Shown one piece after another: positions 58,777-64,000 of a DNA stretch of 64,000 bases (positions are counted from its first letter, which is position 1; every line of letters starts with the position of its first letter). Origin of the DNA: Saccharothrix sp. S26 (GTDB lineage: Bacteria; Actinomycetota; Actinomycetes; Mycobacteriales; Pseudonocardiaceae); NCBI RefSeq assembly GCF_021390395.1, contig NZ_JAJUWT010000026.1:1-64000 (forward strand). Reading direction: 5' to 3'. Below the pieces are notes generated by a model. The model was not told where the DNA came from. It ran no database searches and worked only from the letters and a program-made list of their open reading frames with translations. Made by a program: the position numbers and the translations under genes.

Positions 58777-61545
58777 GTGCGTTCAATCCGCCCCCACCTG
58801 GCGGCCTTCGCGGCCGCTGTGGCCGCGGCTGCCGCGATCCCGCTCGCCCTGCCCGGGACGGCCGACGCCGTCACGGTCGGCGCGGGCAGCTACGCCACCA
58901 CCCGCCCGGCCGGCGCGGTCGGCCCGTCCGACGCCAACGGCTCACCCCTGACGCCCAAGGTCACCGCCCGGATGGCGGGTCGGCCCGTCCCGACCAACGA
59001 CTGGTGGTCGTCGCTGGCCTTCCAGCGCTACCCCGGCAACCCCTACTCCGAGAACATGTACGCCCACCCGCTGACGTTCCACGCGGCGGCGCAGGGCCTG
59101 GGCGTCGGCTACCCGACCAGCCCGAACATCACCCCGGACGGCCGGTTCTACGAGTTCATGCACCAGGACGACCTGTTCGTCGGCGTGAGCGGCCTCAACG
59201 CGCCGCGCACCCAGGTCGACGGCTGGTCCGACTGGACCGTCTCTCCACTGTGGACCGACGGGACGCGCACCCTGCGCACCACCATCGGCCACGGCTCGCC
59301 GTACGTGTACGCCGAGGCCAGCGGCGGCACCGCGCGGGTCGGCTTCAACGGCGCCACCACCATCTGGAGCAACACCGGCACCACCCTCGGCGTCACGATC
59401 AACGGCCGCGACTACGCGCTGTTCTCGCCGAGCAACTGGACCGTCGTCGGCACCGCCGAGGCCACCTCGTCGGCCGCGTTCTTCTCCGTGGCGGTGCTGC
59501 CGAGCCGCGACGCGCTCTCGCTGTTCGGGCGCTACGCGTTCTCCTTCGTCACCGACACGAAGGTCAACTGGTCGTACAACTCGGCGAACGCCCAGCTCAC
59601 GGCCACCTACACGGCCACGACCGCAGCACGGCAGGGCACCCAGACCGGCACCTTGCAAGCCCTCTACCGCCACCAGTGGCTCAACTCCACCGACACCGTC
59701 ACCGCCTACCGCTACACCTCGCCGCGCGGTGAGATGAGGGTGCGCGAGGGCGCGTCGTTCACCACCCGCAGCACGTTCAACGGGGTCCTGCCCGCGCTGC
59801 CGCTGTCCTCCGCGGCCGACCAGAACCGCCTGCGCAACGAGATCGACCAGGAGCTCAACGCGGCCGACCCGTGGAAGGGCGCGGGCGACACCTACTGGAC
59901 CGGCAAGGCGTTGTGGCGCCTGGCGGCGCTGGCCCGCGTGGCCAACCAGATCGGCTACACGGCGGGCCGCGACCGGCTGCTGGGCCTGGTCCGCGACCGG
60001 CTCACCGACTGGCTCACCGCGACGCCCGGCGAGACCGGCAACCACTTCGCCTACGACGCCACGTGGGGCACGCTGATCGGCTACAAGGCGTCCTACGGCA
60101 CCGACGCCGAGCTGAACGACCACCACTTCCACTACGGCTACTACGTGCTGGCCGCCGCGATCCTGGCGCAGCACGACCCGACGTGGGCGTCCGACTCCCG
60201 CTACGGCGGCATGGTCAAGCTGCTGGTCAAGGACGCCAACAACTACGACCGCGGCGAGACGCGCTTCCCGTTCCTGCGCAACTTCGACGCCTACGCGGGC
60301 CACGGCTGGGCGTCCGGCCACGCCGGTTTCGCGCACGGCAACAACGAGGAGTCCTCGTCCGAGGCGATGATGTTCGCCACCGCCGCGGTGCTGTTCGGCC
60401 AGGCCACCGGCGACACCGCGTTGCGCGACGCGGGCATCTACCTGCACACCACGCAGGAGAGCACGATCGCCCAGTACTGGTTCGACAAGGACGACGTGGT
60501 GTTCCCGGCGGCGTTCCAGCACGGCACCGTCGGCATGGTGTGGGGCGCGGGCGCGAGCTACAGCACGTGGTGGACGGCGAACCCGGAGGAGATCCACGGC
60601 ATCAACATGCTGCCGATCACCGGCGGCTCCCTCTACCACGCCGACTACAAGGCCGACATCCTGCAGAACATCGCCGAGCTGCGCGCCAACAACGGCGGCA
60701 CCGAGGTCGAGTGGAAGGACGTCATCACCCAGTTCCTGGCGATCGCCGACCCGGCGCAGGCGCTGGCCAACTACGGGTCCGGCCTCACCCCCGAGGACGG
60801 CGACTCGCGGGCGCACGCCTACCACTGGATCACGTCGCTGAACACCTACGGCACGCCCGACACGTCCGTCACCGCGAACGTGCCGACGCACGCCGTGCTG
60901 AGCAAGAACGGCGCGCGCACGTACGTGGCCTACAACCCGGGCACGACGACGGCCACGGTGACGTTCTCCGACGGGCAGACGCTGTCCGTGCCGGCGTCGT
61001 CCACCGCGTGGCGCGGGCCGACGGGCAGCGGCGTGGACTCCGGGTCCGGCGGCGTGAACCCGACTACTACGACGACCACCACTACTACTACGACGACTAC
61101 GACCACCACGACGACGACCGCTCCGCCGGTCAGCCGTGACGCGTTCGCCACGATCGAGGCCGAGTCCTACGACCAGCAGCAAGGCGTGTTCAAGGAGACG
61201 ACCACCGACACCGGCGGCGGCCAGAACATCGCCGGCATCGCCAACGGCGAGTGGGTCCTCTTCCGCGGCGTCGACTTCGGCTCCCGCACCGGCAGGCAGT
61301 TCACCGCCCGGGTCGCGAGCGGCGCGGCGGGCGGTGTCAGCGGCCTGGTAGAGGTCCGCGTCGGCAGCCCCACGGCCACGCCGCTGGGCAGCTTCGCCAT
61401 CGCCAACACCGGCGGCTGGCAGAGCTGGCGCACCGTGCCCGCCAACATCACCGGCCTGACCGGCAAGCAGGACGTCTACGTCACCTTCACCAGCGGCCAG
61501 CCGGCCGACTTCGTCAACGTCAACTGGATCACGTTCGGCTCCTAG
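58777..61545 (+). CDS. Secreted GH81 endo-beta-1,3-glucanase with CBM6
   Basis: The 922-residue protein has a signal peptide (LAAFAAAVAAAAAIPLALP, cleaved near residue 31), a GH81 catalytic domain (~40-750: VPTNDWWSSLAFQRY, NDHHFHYGYYVLAAA and the acid-rich HGNNEESSSEAMMF with candidate nucleophile and base), a run of 19 threonines, and a C-terminal CBM6 (IEAESYDQQQGVFKETT, IANGEWVLFRGVDFG). GH81 enzymes cut beta-1,3-glucans such as laminarin and fungal walls by inversion. GTG 58777 is preceded by GGAGG. The upstream CebR-like palindrome suggests sugar-responsive repression. Confidence 0.92.
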   Translation: MRSIRPHLAAFAAAVAAAAAIPLALPGTADAVTVGAGSYATTRPAGAVGPSDANGSPLTPKVTARMAGRPVPTNDWWSSLAFQRYPGNPYSENMYAHPLTFHAAAQGLGVGYPTSPNITPDGRFYEFMHQDDLFVGVSGLNAPRTQVDGWSDWTVSPLWTDGTRTLRTTIGHGSPYVYAEASGGTARVGFNGATTIWSNTGTTLGVTINGRDYALFSPSNWTVVGTAEATSSAAFFSVAVLPSRDALSLFGRYAFSFVTDTKVNWSYNSANAQLTATYTATTAARQGTQTGTLQALYRHQWLNSTDTVTAYRYTSPRGEMRVREGASFTTRSTFNGVLPALPLSSAADQNRLRNEIDQELNAADPWKGAGDTYWTGKALWRLAALARVANQIGYTAGRDRLLGLVRDRLTDWLTATPGETGNHFAYDATWGTLIGYKASYGTDAELNDHHFHYGYYVLAAAILAQHDPTWASDSRYGGMVKLLVKDANNYDRGETRFPFLRNFDAYAGHGWASGHAGFAHGNNEESSSEAMMFATAAVLFGQATGDTALRDAGIYLHTTQESTIAQYWFDKDDVVFPAAFQHGTVGMVWGAGASYSTWWTANPEEIHGINMLPITGGSLYHADYKADILQNIAELRANNGGTEVEWKDVITQFLAIADPAQALANYGSGLTPEDGDSRAHAYHWITSLNTYGTPDTSVTANVPTHAVLSKNGARTYVAYNPGTTTATVTFSDGQTLSVPASSTAWRGPTGSGVDSGSGGVNPTTTTTTTTTTTTTTTTTTTAPPVSRDAFATIEAESYDQQQGVFKETTTDTGGGQNIAGIANGEWVLFRGVDFGSRTGRQFTARVASGAAGGVSGLVEVRVGSPTATPLGSFAIANTGGWQSWRTVPANITGLTGKQDVYVTFTSGQPADFVNVNWITFGS

Positions 61546-61584
61546 ACCTGCCGCCGCATCCCGCTCCACACCGAGGGAGATCGG

Positions 61585-62532
61585 ATGAACGCGAGAATGA
61601 GAGGTGCCATCGGCGCCGCGTCCGTCGCGCTGGCACTGGCCCTGATCGGGTCGGTGGTCGCCTACCAGCCGGCGGGCGCGGGCCCCGCGAAGACCCACAC
61701 CGTCGACCACGCCGCCCACCCGGGCGCACCGGACGCAGGCCAAGCCGCCGCCATCGAGCGGCAGGCCGGCATCCAGGCCGCGTCGGAGTTCCGCGCGAAC
61801 TGCCGCGCGAGCCACCGGTCCGGCAACGACCCGATCCTCTACCCCAACCAGACCGGCGTGTCGCACGTGCACGAGTTCTTCGGCAACCGGTCGACCAACG
61901 CGTCGTCCACGTACACGTCGCTCAAGGCGGCGGGCACCACGTGCGACCCGGTGGTCGACCTGTCCGCCTACTGGGTGCCCACCCTGTACAAGAACGGGCA
62001 GCCGGTCGCGCCGGAGAGCGTCACCGTGTACTACCAGGGCATCCACGACATGCAACGCGCCGTCCCGTACCCGCCGAACCTGCGGTACGTCGTCGGCAAC
62101 GCCCGGGCGACCAGCCCCGACCAGAACCCGTCCGCGCGGTGGTCGTGCACCACGCAGTCGCCGTCCAGCCGGGACTTCATGAACTGCCCGGCGGGCACCA
62201 AGCTGGAGACCTACCTCGACTTCCCGACCTGCTGGAACGGCCGGGACACCGACAGCGCCAACCACAAGGACCACATCGTGTTCTGGGCGGGCTCGTGCCC
62301 GTCCACGCACCCCGTGGTCCTGCCCAGGCTGGAGTTCCTGATCACCTACCCCGTCAACGGCGGCGGGCTGTCGCTGGGTGGCACGGTGAACGGGGTGAAC
62401 GTGACCAACGCGCCGGGGTACACCTTCCACGGTGACTTCATCAACGCGTGGGACCAGCCGGAACTGGAACGGCGGGTGCGGGACTGCGTGAACGCGGGCC
62501 GCATCTGCGGCACCAACGGCAACCCGATCTAG
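61585..62532 (+). CDS. Secreted DUF1996 protein
   Basis: The 315-residue exported protein has a signal peptide (SVALALALIGSVVAYQPAGA) then a DUF1996 domain: DPILYPNQTGVSHVHEFFGN (His-rich), VPTLYKNGQPVAP, and WSCTTQ, CPAGTKLE and CWNGRDTDSANH. DUF1996 proteins occur in actinobacteria and fungi; no activity established. It begins 39 nt after the GH81 stop and may be cotranscribed with it. Confidence 0.88.
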   Translation: MNARMRGAIGAASVALALALIGSVVAYQPAGAGPAKTHTVDHAAHPGAPDAGQAAAIERQAGIQAASEFRANCRASHRSGNDPILYPNQTGVSHVHEFFGNRSTNASSTYTSLKAAGTTCDPVVDLSAYWVPTLYKNGQPVAPESVTVYYQGIHDMQRAVPYPPNLRYVVGNARATSPDQNPSARWSCTTQSPSSRDFMNCPAGTKLETYLDFPTCWNGRDTDSANHKDHIVFWAGSCPSTHPVVLPRLEFLITYPVNGGGLSLGGTVNGVNVTNAPGYTFHGDFINAWDQPELERRVRDCVNAGRICGTNGNPI

Positions 62533-62621
62533 GGCTGCGCGGGCGGCGGGGGATCACTCCCCGCCGCCCGTCCACTTCGGACCGGTGCACGACCGGGTTC
62601 CCGGGTGGCAGGATCTGCGGG

Positions 62622-63224
62622 ATGGAGCCCAGGGGCCGCCTGCCGGTCACCCTCGCGGTACTGGTCGTGGTGGCGGTCGCCGTGTCGGCCATCCGGCCCA
62701 AGAGCTACGGCACGTGGCTGCTGGAGGTCGCGCCGATCCTGATCGCGCTGCCGCTGCTGGCGTGGACCCGCCGCCGGTTCCCGCTGACCCGGCTCGCGTA
62801 CTGGCTGATCTTCGGCCACGCCCTGGTGCTCGCGCTCGGCGGCCACTACACCTACGCCGAGGTGCCGTTCGGCGACCTGTGGACCGACCGGAACCACTAC
62901 GACCGGTTCGCCCACTTCGTGCAGGGCTTCGTGCCCGCGGTGCTGGTGCGGGAAGTCTTGTTGCGGCGGACACCGCTGCGGCCGGGGCGGTGGACGTTCT
63001 TCCTCGTGTCGGCCACGTGCCTGGCGATCAGCGCCGGCTACGAGTTCGTGGAGTGGGCGGGCGCGGTGGTCGGCGGCGAGTCGGCGACGGACTTCCTCGG
63101 CACGCAAGGCGACGTCTGGGACACGCACTGGGACATGCTGCTCGCGCTGGTGGGTTCGGTGGTCGCGCAGTGGGCGCTCGGGCAGGCGCACGACCGGCAG
63201 CTCGCGGAATTGTCGGTGCCGTAG
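62622..63224 (+). CDS. DUF2238 (YjdF-like) membrane protein
   Basis: The 200-residue protein has six predicted hydrophobic segments, with the family signature WTDRNHYDRFAHFVQGFVPA, the acidic GYEFVEWAGAV and the closing TQGDVWDTHWDMLLALVGS. DUF2238 proteins are uncharacterised integral membrane proteins. ATG 62622; it lies 89 nt after the DUF1996 gene. Confidence 0.88.
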   Translation: MEPRGRLPVTLAVLVVVAVAVSAIRPKSYGTWLLEVAPILIALPLLAWTRRRFPLTRLAYWLIFGHALVLALGGHYTYAEVPFGDLWTDRNHYDRFAHFVQGFVPAVLVREVLLRRTPLRPGRWTFFLVSATCLAISAGYEFVEWAGAVVGGESATDFLGTQGDVWDTHWDMLLALVGSVVAQWALGQAHDRQLAELSVP

Positions 63225-63274
63225 GGCAAGCTGCACCCGACGGATCTTGTGCAAGTCGTGGAGGTAGGTAGGCG

Positions 63275-63952
63275 ATGGCGAAGGCGAAGCAGAGCTCGTT
63301 GTCCCCGCAGGACATCGACCACCTGCGCGCGGAGTTGGCCGCGGGCCGCCCGCCCGCGGTCTGGTTCACCTCCGCCGCGGTGGGGGTGGAGGCCGGGCGG
63401 TCGGGGAAGGTGATGGCGTTCAGCGAGCCGGCGGAGGGTGACTTCATCCAGGTGCGGCCGACGGGGGAGAAGGACGACCTGTCGTTCTCGCCGGGCGAGC
63501 TGACCCTGGAGAAGCCCGCTCCGCGCAAACGGACGCCCGCGGCCGCTCCGGCGGCCAAGCCGGAGGCCCCGGCTCCCGTGGAGCACATCTACACGCCGGC
63601 CCCTGCGCCCGCGCCCCCGAAGCCGAAGCCCGCGCCGGCGCCGGCCGCACCCGCGGAACGCCGACCTGCCGCGCGCAAGCAGGCGAAGCCGGCGGAGGTG
63701 ACCGTGACGCTGACGTCGACCGCGGACGGCGAGTGGACGGTCGACGTGCAGTGGGGGGCGAAGCGGACGCTGAAGGCCGCGCCGGTGCCCGCTTCGGCGG
63801 TGTCCCAAGCCGCCAAACTGCTGCCCGCGGAGGTCGACGAGGCGGTCGAGAGCGTCCTCAGCGCCGCCCGCGAACGCCACCTCGCCCGGGTGGAGCAACT
63901 GCGCGCGGAGCTGGAGGCGGCGCAGCGGGCGTTGGACGAGCTGACCGGCTGA
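63275..63952 (+). CDS. DUF6319-like protein with Ala/Pro-rich linker
   Basis: The 225-residue cytoplasmic protein has an N-terminal domain (SPQDIDHLRAELAAGRPPAV, GRSGKVMAFSEPAEGDFIQV), a long Ala/Pro/Lys linker (~85-150), and a C-terminal domain with ADGEWTVDVQWGAKRTL followed by a coiled coil (EQLRAELEAAQRALDEL). The layout fits the actinobacterial DUF6319 family from memory; role unknown. ATG 63275 has a GGAGGTAGGTAGG leader. Confidence 0.72.
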   Translation: MAKAKQSSLSPQDIDHLRAELAAGRPPAVWFTSAAVGVEAGRSGKVMAFSEPAEGDFIQVRPTGEKDDLSFSPGELTLEKPAPRKRTPAAAPAAKPEAPAPVEHIYTPAPAPAPPKPKPAPAPAAPAERRPAARKQAKPAEVTVTLTSTADGEWTVDVQWGAKRTLKAAPVPASAVSQAAKLLPAEVDEAVESVLSAARERHLARVEQLRAELEAAQRALDELTG

Positions 63953-64000
63953 CCTGGCAAGAACACGTATTGCAACGAGTTGATGATTGCCGTTCCGCGA

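Noticed and set aside
61062..61122. Threonine-codon run in the GH81 gene as a possible microsatellite of interest
   Set aside because: It encodes a 19-Thr linker between catalytic and carbohydrate-binding domains, usual for secreted actinobacterial hydrolases.
58942..62430. A 1162-codon open frame on the minus strand
   Set aside because: Antisense to GH81 and DUF1996 genes; Val/Arg/Gly-rich composition and no motif.

Overview
The window is a high-GC actinobacterial chromosome segment, most likely from Pseudonocardiales (a Saccharothrix, Lentzea or Actinosynnema-like organism). The signs are strong GTG/TTG start use, GTGA/ATGA-coupled operons, type VII (ESX-type) accessory genes of PE/PPE/EspG kind, a WhiI-like sporulation regulator, coproporphyrin-route haem genes and a decayed actinomycete integrative element. 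Family names come from protein motifs read by eye; no database search was possible.

Layout. 1-158: 3' part of a 5S rRNA and its terminator, the end of an rrn operon. 0.3-10.8 kb: housekeeping and stress genes (MazG-like pyrophosphohydrolase, NmrA-type reductase, a methyltransferase/XRE-ImmA/unknown operon, an RsbQ-RsbP pair, two DUF72 proteins, a winged-helix nuclease-like protein, an arylamine N-acetyltransferase). 10.9-20.9 kb: an accessory region. It holds two type VII accessory cassettes (PE/lipoprotein/PPE/EspG at 12.8-15.8 kb; YbaB/EspC-like/membrane proteins at 18.1-20.3 kb) around a GmrSD-type restriction protein. Gene debris flanks it: a DUF2075 3' end joined to a YbaB 5' end, a nuclease gene split by a stop codon, and a NERD-domain fragment.

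21-34.3 kb: core metabolism. This covers a fatty-acid oxidation operon (thiolase plus multifunctional alpha subunit) behind twin palindromes, RNase D with a 22-bp repeat/hairpin array at its 3' end, a WhiI-like regulator, an M19 dipeptidase, DUF3000, and hemE-hemY-hemQ. 34.3-41.1 kb: two tandem paralogous secreted subtilases. 41.3-45.9 kb: the most interesting locus. Three TIGR04222-type membrane proteins, two with Cys-Gly-rich tails, lie in an apparent operon with a DUF692/MNIO metalloenzyme, a small SCO6045-like partner and a lipoprotein. A 21-codon ORF and msrB lie upstream.

46.4-53.4 kb: an asparaginase with a divergent GntR regulator, a broken TPR gene, two acyl-CoA dehydrogenases with a divergent TetR regulator, and a LigD-type polymerase. 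53.3-57.6 kb: a remnant integrative element, bounded by a 48-bp direct repeat (46/48 identical) that begins in the 3' end of the polymerase gene. It contains a truncated integrase and frameshifted or stopped DUF2637 and HTH genes. 57.6-64 kb: small unknown genes, a secreted GH81 beta-1,3-glucanase with CBM6 behind a LacI/CebR-type palindrome, a DUF1996 protein, a DUF2238 membrane protein and a DUF6319-like protein.

How the genes work together: haem synthesis here uses the coproporphyrin branch ending in HemQ. The fad operon and the acyl-CoA dehydrogenase pair supply beta-oxidation steps. GH81 and the subtilases are exported hydrolases. The MNIO cluster is inferred to modify cysteines, possibly those in the Cys-Gly tails of its neighbours.
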